Of a stretch of DNA of 64,000 bases, positions 1-11,812 are shown piece after piece. The first letter of the stretch is position 1; each line of letters begins with the position of its first letter. The translations under genes were made by a program, and so were the position numbers. The stretch spans positions 20,051 through 84,050 of the forward strand of contig ML210282.1 of the NCBI GenBank assembly GCA_004369085.1. Direction: 5' to 3'. The stretch is from Coprinopsis marcescibilis (Eukaryota; Basidiomycota; Agaricomycetes; Agaricales; Psathyrellaceae). A model generated the notes under the pieces. The model saw only the letters and a list, made by a program, of their open reading frames with translations, had not been told where the DNA came from and did no database searches.

Positions 1-1
1 C

Positions 2-97
2 GCCGGTGGTACCGGTGCTAGTAATATCACGATGAATGAGATCATCGATTTCACTCGAAAGTTGGATTCACAGAGGGTATTATTGAAGAGTTCATAA
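2..97 (+). CDS. C-terminal end of an unidentified protein (partial)
   Basis: An open frame runs in from the left edge and closes with TAA. Its last codons read ITMNEIIDFTRKLDSQ and end in LLKSS, which looks like genuine helical coding sequence. Too little is present to name the protein. It would be convergent with the phosphatase gene that ends 90 bases downstream, the usual compact spacing here. It could also be a chance open frame. Confidence 0.35.
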   Translation, partial: AGGTGASNITMNEIIDFTRKLDSQRVLLKSS

Positions 98-186
98 AAG
101 CTAAAATAGATTCACTATGTACCAAATGCCCCTTGCAGCCCTTAAAAACAGCTTTGGCCAATAAAAATAAAAGGAAAACAAGGCGA

Positions 187-1565
187 TTATGCAGTCTTGG
201 GTTGTTGAACGGGGTTCTTGAAGCGAACAACGACAACTGTGACGTTGTCGGTTGTGTGTTGAGTGAGTGCGTGTTGGAGAAGTATTTGACTCGCGGCTTG
301 AGCATCCTCGACATTCTGGATTAGTTCGCATGCGCTCTGGTCGTTGATGACGTCCCATAGCTACGTATGATTCGCCGTGAGCATGTGGCAGGAGAGCAGT
401 CAAGTAAGATCACATACCCCATCGCAGGCGAGAATCAAGAATTCATCTTCATCGCATAGTTCCGTTTCGGTTGTATATGGTGCCCCAACCACAAACTCTT
501 TCATCGAGGTATCTCCCAAGCTCCGCGTAACTGCAAGGACTCCATTGACACGGCCGCTCAACACAAAGCCTCCTGCGTCAGTGATGCGCTTGGCCTCCTG
601 TTTGTCGGTACCTTTGTGGTCGTAGGTGAGGCGTACAGCCTTGCCTGCACGATATAAGACCCCTCGAGCATCGCCTGCGTTGGCACTGTACAGCACGCGT
701 CGTTGGGCATCAGGTGGGATGGTGATGGTGAAACCTTCCCCTGTCGGCTCCGGAGCATCCACTGGTGATGCGGAACGGGGAGTGGCTGCCCGGCTTGAGG
801 AGCCAATCTTCTTGAACGCCTTGCGAATACGACTACGTCCGCTGCTGAGTGGAGACTTGCTCTTCTTTATCTTAGCTGCTAGCTTTCCCTCATCACCAGA
901 GTCCTGTACGCTCGCACTTTCAGCGCCACTTCCGGGATTCAGGCCACTGGAGTCATCCGACTCAGGGTTGACAGGGGACTCCGATAAAGGAGATTCCACT
1001 GGGAGAATAAAGGATTGCTTGCCATCCTCGTCTTCAATGCGGAGAAAAGCTGTTACAGCTGTGCATCCAGAATGTATCTTGCCATCAGACTCTTCACACA
1101 TTCTCGAAAGACTGTCGTCGACTGCCTGGAAAGTCTTGTTCAGGATATCTGGTATTTGTGCTGACGGTGAAGCGGCGTGTATTGCTTCCAATAAATACTG
1201 CAAGATCAATGAGATCAAACACCGGCAGCCAGTTATGAACTACCTCATGAAAATGGTTTCCGCACCACTCAGCTGCATGTTTCCCGGCATGACCATCGAA
1301 GACAGCGAAGAACCCTTGGCCACGTATGGAGTCAAAGTCTACTACGAAAGAATGGGCGTCTTCCATTGTGCGCCTGGTGCCCTTGTCTTCGGAAACACCG
1401 ACTTGGAAGGTTGGATGGTTTGTGGAATGCCTGTTCAAGATCTAGGAAAGGTAAATAAGATTTAGGTCAATCTGGAGTAAAAATACGTACACCATAGGTA
1501 TCCAGGTCTGCGGTTGTGATAGACTTTGACCTGGCATTCGGGGAATCGCTGAAACGAGGAGCCAT
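187..1565 (-). CDS. Protein phosphatase 2C (PPM family, Ptc1-like)
   Basis: Metal-dependent Ser/Thr phosphatase of about 400 residues that dephosphorylates stress MAP kinases and other targets in fungi. Four exons join through introns of about 49, 46 and 57 nt. PP2C motifs appear in order: TRRTMEDAH, FFAVFDGHAGKHAA with the metal-binding Asp-Gly, SGCTAVTAFLR, LYSANAGDARGVL, LTYDHKGTD, VLAVTRSLGD and LACDGLWDVIND. The last motif is complete only after splicing. An insert of about 110 Ser/Pro/Lys-rich residues interrupts the domain between AFLR and LYSAN and is probably a disordered loop. The start MAPRFSDSP lies 176 bases from the oppositely oriented 5MP gene, suggesting a shared promoter. Family assignment is firm. 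Ptc1 rather than another Ptc rests only on overall resemblance. Confidence 0.9.
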
Positions 1566-1741
1566 GGTGAGGGTGTGGGGTGAACTTGTGCAGTGTGTTC
1601 TAATTAGCCTGGCATGATTCTGATGTCAAGCCGGCCGGCAAAGTCCGGTTATCAGGATTATCTTGCAAGTTGCTCTTAGCACAGCTTGGATCGACTCACC
1701 AGCGTTTACCGACCACGTAGAGTTTTGTCCAGCGACAGTGC

Positions 1742-3364
1742 ATGTCTCAGCAACCATCGACCTCAAAGCCTTCGCTGCAGGGGGTCAGAATAAAAGCAAG
1801 AAAGGGTGCTGTCAAGGCCCAAGCTAAACACGAACCCGCAGGCGAGTAATTCTTCAACTAACCTCACCAACTCCAATTCATTTTCTAGGCAGTCTTCAGA
1901 GATCAACTATACAAGTATTTCGAGACAGTTCAGCCTGGTGACTTCGACGCCTACACCACTAAACTAATCCAAGCTGGTGGATCCCTGGAATTCCTCAAAT
2001 ATGCAGACGTTCTCTTCGAAATCATCCTTGTCGGTGGCTTGTTGCAGCCAGGTGGGAGCTATGTCGACGACGGCGCTCCAACCTCGCCCTTCACCCTATT
2101 TCACGTCCAGGAGCCCGTTCAGACAGAAGAGATAAAACAGTATATCGAGGTATTGAACAAACTTATCCGAAGGTAAGCTCTCTTATCCTTGCGCGATAGC
2201 GCTCATGTCTAACCATCTAATCATCTTACTAGGTACAAGTACCTTCAAAAGCCTCTCGAAGAATCTTCCTTGCCTTCCCTTCTTCAATACGTCAACCGAT
2301 GGTCGCCTGGGCAGAAGGACAAGCTCTGTGTCGCAGTCGGATTGTTGATGGCAACCGGTTTGGCCAATGCAAGCTCTCTGGCGAGCTTGACAAAAGACCA
2401 TCTTGTCAAGAACGGTGTGTAGCCTGTTCACCCTTCAACCAAAGAAATACCAGTCTCACCAACCAATCGTCTTTATTCGTAGATGTTGCAGTGAACGCCG
2501 TCACCATTATTTTCCGCTCGTACCTCTCGGAACAGACAATGGACCACCTCTCCGCCACCTTGAAGCGCGGGGGGATCAAAGATCTCACTGCTTTCTTCCC
2601 TCCTAATAAACGGGAGAGCAAAAATCTGGAGGAGCACTTCAAGAAGGAAGGTCTCCCCCAGGTTGCCGAGTGGTGGACCAAGAAGCAGTATGCTGCCATT
2701 AGAGAAAACATCACCAGGGAACTCGCTGATCTTGTTGAGCGTGGCGAAGCCCCCGATGCTGTGAGTCTTCAACTTTCTATTTGGACATCTCTATCTCACA
2801 AAGCTTCGTAGATGATCGCCTCGATCAAGACGCTGTTGGAGGAGTCCCCCATCCCAGAGACCGAAATTATCGGTTGCATCTGGCAGGCATTGATGACCAA
2901 CGTTGACTGGAGCGCTCGTGCGGATCAGATCGAAGGACTTGCGCTGAGAGAAGTCACGGTACGTCCTTTGCGTTTTTGTCGGAGGGTCCAATTGTTGAAC
3001 AGGGGCTCCTTCAGAAAATTGCTCCGATCTTGGAGGCATTCACTAGTGGCGCCAAGTCGCAAGTTGCTCTGATCAACAGCGTTCAGATTCACTGCTACGA
3101 GGACACTCGTATCATGAAGGCCTTCCCACAGATCCTTAAGGTGCTTTACAACAAGGACGTCGTCTCCGATCAGGCCATCATCTACTGGCAGCAGAAGGGC
3201 TCCAAGCCTCAAGGCCGACAACACTTTGTGAAGGCTGCCGAGCCGCTTGTCAAGGTGACCACCTCCTTGTCTCGGCTTTTGTCTCATGTGTATCTGATCA
3301 TGAATCTTCTATCCAGTTCTTGCAAGAAGAGGACAGCGAGGAGGAGGAGGATGAGGAGAAGTAA
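1742..3364 (+). CDS. eIF5-mimic / BZW (W2 domain) translation regulator
   Basis: The spliced product matches the BZW1/2 (5MP) family: a short basic N-terminus (GVRIKARKGAVK), a HEAT/MIF4G-like helical body with YADVLFEIILVGGLLQPGG, and a C-terminal W2 domain ending in the acidic run LQEEDSEEEEDEEK. 5MPs lack the GTPase-activating domain of eIF5 but bind eIF2 and eIF3, thereby tightening start-codon selection in the cytoplasm. Six or more exons are joined. Intron 1 (1842-1892) must use a GC donor (AG|GCGAGT) and the second AG of TAGGCAG to give EPA-VFRDQLYKYF. Every GT alternative breaks the frame. The ATG at 1742 is the first in frame after the divergent promoter. Length is normal for the family. 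Confidence 0.9.
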
Positions 3365-3685
3365 ACGCGAAACGACAATTCGCATACTATTAAACCCGCA
3401 ACGAGCTCTCTCGCTGTGCCAACCGGACCTTTCGTTTGACATCACACGCGCTACTATGTTTTCACGATGACGACAACAGCCTGTATTGTACGATATCGAC
3501 AGATTCTGTCAAGCTAGATGAAACGAATAATGGATCGGATATATATGTATCATTTTCTGCTTTAAAAAAATCAAAAATGAATAGATGAAGGAACGGCGGA
3601 GAGATGAGGGTATGAAGACGTGTAGCGTAGGCAAAGGGTTGATAAATGTACAAACCATGGAAAGGTATGGGCTCAGAAAGTGTGG

Positions 3686-6600
3686 CTACCACGCTTCGGG
3701 TATAGGGGGAAAGTCGCCAGACCATCCGTTGGTCGCTTTGGTTTGGAGGAAAATGCCTTCGGATCCGTTAGCAGGGAGACCGAGATCGGCCAAGCTCTGC
3801 TCCTGGAGCCAGACAGGGATAACAGCAGAATTGAAGATCCCGCCTTCTTGTGGCCACGAAAATCCGAGCTCTTCCATTGTAAATGGTGCAGGGACAGACG
3901 GATCGACATAGGTTTGAGGCGAGATGACCATGTTTTCGGCTTGGGCAAATGCTGGAGGCGGCATGACCGGCAAGGGATTTAGGCCACCAGGTTGCATGCC
4001 AACCTTACGTCGAAGGTTTGCCAACATGATTCGGAGAGTAAAAGCGTATCTGGAGACCGTGGTTAGCATGACGTTTCAACGGATTCTTTAACAAATAAAA
4101 AAACAAACCTTTCGGCAGCTACGTCAGAGAGGAGCTGTGCCATCTGCTCGACCTGGTTGGTGACCGTAGCTAGGTCGATCTCACGGGGGAAGAGGCTGGC
4201 CATCTTCAACAAGAAGAGCCCAGAAAATGCCGCGGTAACCAAACTATCGTGCACGGCATACCTCAAAGAGGCCCTAAGTTTGAAAATGGTTAACAAGATG
4301 TCAGGTGAACAAAATAGATCGCCAACCTGTACTCAGATGAGGTCAAGAAAATGGCCAAACAATTAGATGCGGCGTCCTTTGCTTGGAAAGCCAATTCCCT
4401 TTGTTCAAACGGCATCTTGTCCCACGAAGCGCCACGCAAAGCAAGACACACGAGCCACAACTTTGCATAATGCAATTCTCCGGCAAGAAGCTTGCGGAGA
4501 AGGGATTCTTGATCCATTGTTTTGCCTGTAACAGGATATCAGCGACCATAATTCAGTTCGTCGGAGGGAAATCACGAACGGTGAAGTTCATCATGGTCAG
4601 TCCACCACTTGTCCAACGCGACGTTTGCCCTGCGAATGAATGACAAACTGTTGTGATTGAGTTGACTGCTGCTAAGTGGGCTCAAGGTCTCATATATTTG
4701 AGCTATAGACGCGCATATCAGCGAGGTTTTCAACTTGATAAAAAGTGAACCTACTCTTTTGGGCGACCATCTCGACTAAAGCGATAAGTCTGACATCTGT
4801 CGCCGAGGCCATAGGGTGGCCTAACAGTAGACGACAGTGGCGAATGCTTGATTCGTCCCGAAGGACAATTGGGCGCCCGGTTCCCAAACTCATTCTGGAA
4901 TGAAGCTTAATTCGCTATACATACTTTGTTATGGGAAGATACTCACTGATGATCGAACCAGTATAAGCAGAGCCAGATGCGGGCAGAAACCACTGAAATA
5001 GAGTGTTTAAAACAGGAAAGATGGTCGTTTGATCAAAGCTTACCTAGGTTCCTCTCTTCTTCTTCAGTGCGCTGCTTGCCGGATTCGTCTGCAAGCTTAT
5101 CAAGAGCACGGTGGAGTCCGAGATCTAGAGCCATTCTCATGGCATGACCGCTCGGCAGCCAGCCATTGGTGCTCCAGGCGGCGAGGAGGAGCATCCCTAA
5201 AACGATCGTTCAACATTGACGATATATCATCGATAGTAGCTCTTACCTTGCACGGCCTCTTTTCTGACCACGGGTCCGAAGAGAGATGATCGCGCGATAC
5301 CTTGCGCTTCATCGAGACATTGGTAAAACGTTTGGCTCAGAGGGCCGTTACCACTACGAATCTTAGCGGCAATGGCCAAAATCGCGTCAAATGTCCAAGG
5401 GCTACGTTCTGCCAAACTTTCGTAGGTGTCGTACGCGGGATCAAACAGAGGGATGAAGAGATGACATCCACCGAAGAATCTGACAAATAATCAGTCCTCA
5501 AGATTCGTGACCGAGGGTAGATACCCACATGCTGAATAGCTCTCTAGCCTCTTGCTCAGAGACCATTCCCTAGACATTCACGTCAGTTTTTTTAAATCCG
5601 TGACAGGTACTAAATCCTTGAACCTTTTCCACAACGTGTGGGAAAGCATTCCTCGGGGTGGGCTCCGCCCTCTTGCGCTTCTTCACTCTATATTGCTAGG
5701 GTCAAATTGTGCATCACTGTGACCATGAGAGTACCTACCTTGGTGAAATAGCAGAGGGTGCAGCTGCAGCCTCCGCCGCCGCATTTGCGAGGCCTTGCAA
5801 AGCTTCGATCGGGGCATTGATGGTTGATCGTGGCAATGTATCCTCAGACTCATCCTCGGAAGAAGCAGCAGTGCTGGGAATAATACCGTATGATGCATAT
5901 TTATGAGGCTACGCATATGTGTTAAGGATAATTCTCGTGGTAATAGGCATCATAGTAGCGCACTGGTGGGGCAAACCCGGGGAGAGGCGGAAAACCTCGC
6001 GCTCGATCAAGGGGTTGGGTGGGCATCTCAAAGCCGTTGCGAGGGGGTTGGGGAGCTCCTGCTGGGTTTGGACCTGGTGCCTCCATGCCCGGCGGTGGAT
6101 ATGGTGCTGGGGGATGTGGCAATGGGGGTGGAGGACCTGCATGGGGTGCCACAGCAGACAAAATTCTGTCGAGAGAGGCCTGCATGCCAATCATCTGGCT
6201 CTGTAGTACCTGTGAATGGGACATAAGTCAGAGAATAGATCTGCTGCAATCTGAGGAGACATACCAAGTACTGGCCCTCCAGGCGTGAGAGTCTTCTAAA
6301 AACATGTTGAGATCTCTAGAAATCGGGGTCACAGAGAGAAACTCACTCAGCACTGGGACCTGCCAGAGGCTGGACATTTTTCTTCTCTGGCTTTTCAAAG
6401 ATACAGGCCAGACCAGTGGATTGACATCGTTTGCAGGGAGGCTAGAGGAAAAGAAAGCCGGGCCGGGTCGGGGAGGCGGGCCTCGTTAGCTTGCGGGACG
6501 GCAGGGAACCGTGAACAGAGAGCTCTTACATCTCCTTCACAGCGGTTTTTGCCTTTTCTGCAGTTCGTGCAAGCCCGGGCCCCTCGCTTGGGGATATGTG

Positions 6601-6733
6601 ACGATGTTGGCTGAGGAGGTGCCGATGCTGATTCTGCAGGCACCATGACTGGAACTGGCCCAGTATCAGTGCGTCTCCTCTTATTCGGGTTGTCAGAACC
6701 ATTGGCACCTGTGGCAGTTGGACTCGCAGACAT
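3686..6733 (-). CDS. Zn2Cys6 fungal transcription factor
   Basis: A nuclear DNA-binding regulator spread over about ten exons. The N-terminus is Ser/Thr-rich, followed by a basic KRRRTD stretch and the binuclear cluster ARACTNCRKGKNRCEGD | PPCKRCQSTGLAC. All six cysteines are present and an intron splits the cluster after CEGD. A short helix containing QSQMIGMQASLDRIL (coiled-coil linker), then a long Pro-rich segment, precede the middle homology region, seen for example as RPIVLRDESSIRHCRLLLG. The C-terminus ends in FPPIPEAW. This arrangement resembles basidiomycete proteins annotated as prtT-like activators of secreted proteases, but the target genes cannot be inferred. It is divergent from the first MYND gene. 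Confidence 0.85.
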
Positions 6734-7114
6734 GGTGGATTTGGTCAAAGAAATGCAAGCGTAGTATGAATGCGACTCAAAGACGAACAGTGGCCAGTCG
6801 GGAAAACTCATCCACATTCGGACATCAACCCAATTCGTCCGACTCCCGCACGTGGCCTCAACGTCACTTGACCAAAAACTTTCCGTTTCCTGCTTCAAAT
6901 CTTCAAGTTGGCCGCCGATGTCCACGACAGCGACCACGACGACTACGCCCACCCAACGACCTCAAGGCTGCTTTTCTCCTTTCTGACAGTCGTACAGCAT
7001 CATTGTGTATCTTAATTTACTGTGATTCATTCTTATCTTTCTTATGATGGCCTGTGTGATCGCGGCTTCTCAAGTATATATCCTCAGCGACGTCCTTGTC
7101 TCCCATCATTCACC
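6734..7114. other. Divergent intergenic region
   Basis: About 380 bases between the starts of the transcription-factor gene (minus) and the first MYND gene (plus). A TATATA hexamer lies at 7075-7080, close before the MYND start. No other recognisable element was seen. Confidence 0.5.
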
Positions 7115-8181
7115 ATGTCGGACCCAGGCTCAAGTACCACTGAAACCCAAGTAGTAGAAGCGCCCAAAAAGCCAATGAAAGAGGTCCATTTCAAGGGCGA
7201 ATCTCGTTTACTCAAAGTATGCCACTGGTGCTATGAGAAACAGAAGCCGGGAGTAAAGCCATACCAAGCTTGTGGTCAGTGCAAAGAGGTCAGTATTGGT
7301 CCGAATAGTGGTGGACTTTGTGATCACTCTCGTGTGCTCACTGCTGCTACAGGTCATCTACTGCGTTCGTCCAGGTCGCAAATTAGCCCCCTGAACCTCT
7401 ATTGATTCCAATCAACAGTCCAAAGCATGCCAACGCGCAAGCTGGCCATTCCACAAAGTGTGGGGGCTCCAGAAGTTCAAAGTACTGTTGCTGACATCCT
7501 CCATCCAGACGTCATGTAGATTGAACGCAGAGACCCTAAAGTCTGGGCAAATCAGCGATCCTGTCATGGCCCAGCTAATCGCAACTTTCAAACGATGGTA
7601 GGGCCATATACGCACCCATCATCGCCAAACTTACGAGGAGACAGGCATACAGGACACCTCGAAGTATTCAAGCACGCGGCCATATGCGCCCTAGACTTGG
7701 GAAGGAACCCGGCAAATCTCGAGAACGGTTACCTCTTCATCCAGATCAAGCCAAAGGACGACATCGACCAGTTGCCCATGAAACGAAAGTTCAGAGTCGT
7801 AACAGGTATTGTGTTGACTGAGGCTGAAGCAGGGAAGATCCTTGGTACGTCTACTAACCTCTTTGACTGCACTTCTCTCATCGTTGCCGTGAAGACAGAT
7901 TCGTAGGAGACGGGGGAAAACCTATCTTCGATAGTTCCAAAGAAGAGTCCGAATTCCTCAAGAAGAAGGGCGGTCTTGGGATCTGCACAGTTATCATGAT
8001 TATGCAAAACCTTTGGGAGGTTGTCAAGATCATTCTTCCGACACCGAGAGACACAACCCTCAGGCAAATGCTCAACAACTGGGGTGATGATTGGGTTAGT
8101 GACCCACCACTCGTACTTGATTGTTGCCAATAAAAGCTTTCGCAGGTTTGGCATCTTTCTGCCGCTGTCGACGTCGTTTGA
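7115..8181 (+). CDS. MYND zinc-finger protein, tandem copy 1
   Basis: First of three head-to-tail paralogues. After an unstructured start (MSDPGSSTTETQ) come FKGESRLLKVCHWC and ACGQCKE, then VIYC, SKACQRASWPFHK and TSC. Together these give the Cys/His pattern of a MYND finger (CxxC, CxxC, C, C, H, C), a protein-interaction module. The finger is spread over four exons, one only 12 nt long (7353-7364, encoding VIYC). The C-terminal half is a conserved alpha/beta-looking region (FKHAAICALDLG, KKKGGLGICTVIMIM, EVVKIILPTP) that I do not recognise. The last intron gives DDW-VWHLSAAVDVV and a TGA stop. No catalytic SET domain is visible. Function unknown; finger assignment firm. Confidence 0.8.
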
Positions 8182-9391
8182 TTCCACCGACACACCATTA
8201 TATCTCACCTTGCCATCGAACCCAATTTCTCATCCTCATCCATCCATCCATTCAATTTCTTTGACCTCTCTCTCTTGTGATGATGTGAACTACATAGCCA
8301 CGACTGACAAGAGCTGATCTAGACGATTGCGACTGACAGTGAACAGTTAACTCGCGACGATGTCGTATGTACTATTAGTATGTTACCTTTTACCGTTCTC
8401 TCTGCACATGTTGCAATTGAAGTCGTCCATACCAGTGCAGATAAATGATTCTTGTATATTATGCGATCGAACAGGCCCACATTTACACGCGAACAGGGTA
8501 TCTTATGCTACGAGCTTGTCAGCGAATAGGCGGGTCAACTTACTTGGTTCCTTCCACCACTAACCAAACAAAGTATCAATGCCGTCTGCAAGCTATCCAG
8601 AAGACAAAGCGCTGCCTCAAGTGGAGGGAACCGCCCCCCACGGTCAGCTTGTTAAAAATTGGCATTGGTGACTGCAAATTAAAACCAAAATTGAACCTAT
8701 TTTCGGTGTGTGGAAACAGTGATGAGGTTTGCGCAATATATAAGCGATGAGATTCTTGCTCATCTTATGCATTACAGGTGATGTATTGCGTACGATGAGT
8801 GTCAGCGAGGTGGTCAGCTATTTTGTACAATGCGAACAAACAGTATGTAACGAAGAGCTTGGTACCATCGAATACGGATCGGATGGCGGAGACCAACATA
8901 GCCTCATTTCTACTTCAAGCCGCAAGAAGCGACGTCTTAGAACTCCTCATGCCTTATATCAGCAATCTCTTAACAAGCAACGCAGAGGATGGGACTCATC
9001 AGTTGACTTGTCCTGGCAACGGGTGAACCCAGTATACAATTGATCAATTCTTTGCCTTTGCCTTTACCAATTGAGTAGAGATGACCGGGGCAAGAACCAA
9101 GTAGGTCTAGTACCAATCAGTGTTGTCAGGCGTTATTGACGCTTATACATTTGGAAGGTCAATCTATCTTGGTAACAATCTGTGGATGCGACTAGATTGA
9201 GTCATCCCGAGTCAGGCTTTAGAGTGACAAACGCGGGTCGCGCTCATTTGCGAGAGATAGGGGCCCCAATCGCGACAAAATTCTGATGTGTCAGCAGGTG
9301 CGAACACTGAGGAAGGCACAACTTCGCGACCCGACCGTCTTTCACTAGACCTTCACCACACGATCCTGATATATAGTACCACATCAGAGTG
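8182..9391. other. Intergenic region between MYND copies 1 and 2
   Basis: About 1.2 kb with no gene I can support. It holds a TATATAA-like stretch near 8737 and a short open frame from 8884 (MAETNIASFLLQAARSD) of 47 codons that reads plausibly but has no partner exons. No detectable MYND remnant. Confidence 0.4.
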
Positions 9392-10472
9392 ATGTCAGCC
9401 AACTCAAGTTCCAACCAGCCAGGCAAGACGGAGAAAGACCCGCACTTTAAAGGGCAATCTCGTGTACTGAAACAATGCCACTGGTGCTCCAAGAAAGAGG
9501 AGCCCGGTATCAAATCGTTTCAGGCTTGCGGCCAGTGTAAGGAGGTAAGTTCAGTCAAATACCGAATTTACACCTGTGATTTATCATTTCAAAGGTCATT
9601 TACTGTGTACGTTTTCATATCTCCTGTAGAAAATATTCTGAGTTAGGCGCGGCAGTCAAAAGAGTGTCAACGGGCAAGCTGGCCGTTCCATAAAGTGCGT
9701 GAGACTGGACCTTTAAAAGACCGCCCGCCGAGTCGGAGATGCTGATTTTAGCGCTCTGAACCAGACCGCCTGCCAGATAAACGCCAAGGCCAAAAAGTCT
9801 GGTCCACTAAGCGAATCGGGTACTGCTAAGCAAGTCGCGGCATTCAAGAAATGGCGAGTCTCGGTTTGTCAAACGCCCTCGCACCCACATGTTTCTTACC
9901 TCCCCATCCTACGTAGGCACTCTCTGCACCTTGACTCTCTAAAACATGCGATCGTGTGCGCCTTGAACCTCGGCAAGGATCCTAACAACCTGTCGAATGG
10001 AATTGTACTCGTCCAGGTTGAACCGAAGCCAAATCAAAAGGATCTACCTCCAAAGAGGCAGTTTACAATTGTCGGGGGGCATACGTTTACCATGGAAGAA
10101 GCCTATATCATGCTAGGTACGTCGAAACTCACAGGTTATTTCCTGAGATAAAATTCTGATAACTATGGTTCGCGTTGTCTCAGCTGCACAAGGCGGAAAG
10201 CCCATTCTTGACAGCTGCAAACGAGAGTCAGAGCACATGCGCAAAAAGGGAGGTATTGGACTATCACCAGTTCTGATGATGATGGGAGATGTCTGCGACA
10301 TAGTAAAGGTCATTTTGCCAAAGCCTGCAGACGCTACGAGAATGCAAAAGGAGAATGACTGGGGTCAGCAATGGGTAAGTGGTTCATGTTTCTGATATTG
10401 CATGAATTAAACATCGTTCATTTCGCCTGGACATAGGCTCTACATCTAGCATACGCTGTCGAACAGGATTGA
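9392..10472 (+). CDS. MYND zinc-finger protein, tandem copy 2
   Basis: Second paralogue, starting MSANSSSNQPGKTEKD and continuing FKGQSRVLKQCHWC, ACGQCKE, VIYC (12-nt exon at 9595-9606), SKECQRASWPFHK and TACQINA. It thus has the same complete MYND finger as copy 1. The shared C-terminal region is present (LKHAIVCALNLGKDP, MRKKGGIGLSPVLMMM, VKVILPKPADATRMQ) and it ends WALHLAYAVEQD. The intron at 9854-9916 splits a Trp codon at the same place as in copies 1 and 3, but here the donor is GC (ATG|GCGAGT) instead of GT. Length matches its neighbours, so it appears intact. Function is unknown beyond a likely protein-protein interaction role. Confidence 0.8.
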
Positions 10473-10701
10473 CCTCTTTCTTGGTGGTTTTCACAACCAA
10501 TCGTCTGGACCCCGAAAGATCAGTTACTTTGCGTTAGCACTATTCAATCAAAGGCTCGGAGATCCGGCTCGTTGTGACGTACGTGCGGGGTAATGCCAAC
10601 TGGGTCGATCACAAGTTGCGATGGTGGCGTGAGCCGCCAAGGTTTGACAACCAACCCACAGTTTCAATTGAATTTGCCTCTCTGAGTCATCAGCTTCACC
10701 A

Positions 10702-11749
10702 ATGTCGTCTAGCTCTTCCAAGTCAACAGCAGCCTCAAAAGAGAAGCACTACAAGGGACAATCTCGCGTGCTTAAGCAGTGCCATTGGTGCTGTAAGCCT
10801 GAGCCCAAAGTAAACCCGTTTCAAGCGTGTGGTCAATGCAAGGAGGTATGGGTGCTAACCATGCACGTGGCGCCTGGCTAACTATTTACTGCCCTAGGTG
10901 ATATACTGTGTGAGCTCTCTTAGCTTTCAACAGGACCTTGTGGTTGCTCACCCCATGCGTTATAACTTTCCAGTCGAAAGAATGTCAACGCGCCAATTGG
11001 CCGTTCCATAAGGCAAACGACTATCTCGATGTTTGTCACGCTTCAGTCACGTCAAGGTGTATCTATAGGTGACCTGTAAGCTTAATTCCGAGATGAAAAG
11101 GAAGATGCAGCAGAACATGACTTTTGAGACCATGGACCTGTTTGCTACCTTCAAAAAGTGGTATGTCGGCCAACCCTCCATGCTGCCATCGTTCATACGT
11201 TGAGTCTTTTCCCTAGGCATACGACCCACATTGAACTATGGAGACATGCTGCTGTTTGTGCACTAGACCTGGGAAAAGACCCCAAAAACTTGGAAAATGG
11301 CGTTCTCTTTATCAGTGTTAAGGCAAAGAATAACATAGCGGACTTGCCGCTTAATCGCAAATTCGAGATAGTTGGGGGATTCATATTGACTATGGAGGAA
11401 GCTTACTCTGTCATGGGTTCGTCTTTCCTCTTCATTTGGTAAAAACTGCTGACATGCCACGACTCCTCAAGATGGTATGGCCAAGCCATTCCTGGACGAG
11501 TGCAAGCCCGAGAATGAGCACATGCAAAGGAAGGGGGGAATCGGGATTTGCCCCATTTTTATGATGCTAGAAGAGGCTAAAATGGTCGATATCGTCAAAG
11601 TTCTTTTACCAAAGCCGGTAGATGCAGTGAAGATGCAAAAGGTTAACGATTGGGGAAGAGCATGGGTAAGGATTCCAGTGACGACCTGACCCGCCCCTCT
11701 AATGCGTTTACAGTCAATGCAGCTCGCTGGTGCTGTTCAGTTTGCTTGA
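10702..11749 (+). CDS. MYND zinc-finger protein, tandem copy 3
   Basis: Third paralogue: MSSSSSKSTAASKEK, then GQSRVLKQCHWCCKPEP, ACGQCKE, VIYC (12-nt exon at 10898-10909), SKECQRANWPFHK and VTCKLNSE complete the MYND finger. The shared C-terminal region reads LWRHAAVCALDLGKDP, MQRKGGIGICPIFMML and VKVLLPKPVDAVKMQ, ending SMQLAGAVQFA. It lies only 230 bases after copy 2 and resembles it more than copy 1 (both carry KP.DA.(R/K)MQK), consistent with the later duplication. Its stop is 63 bases from the stop of the convergent MND1 gene, so the transcripts probably overlap. Confidence 0.8.
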
Positions 11750-11812
11750 TTGATCGTCGACGGACAAAGGAGCTCCACTTTCGCCGTTTTTCAGCCACTC
11801 CAACATTCAGCA

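Noticed and set aside
8884..9027. Open frame MAETNIASFLLQAARSD.. between MYND copies
   Set aside because: Only 47 codons, no splice partners, no homology recognised; reported only as intergenic content.
9370..9375. TATATA just before MYND copy 2 as a TATA box
   Set aside because: It lies only 17 bases before the ATG, too close to act for that start.
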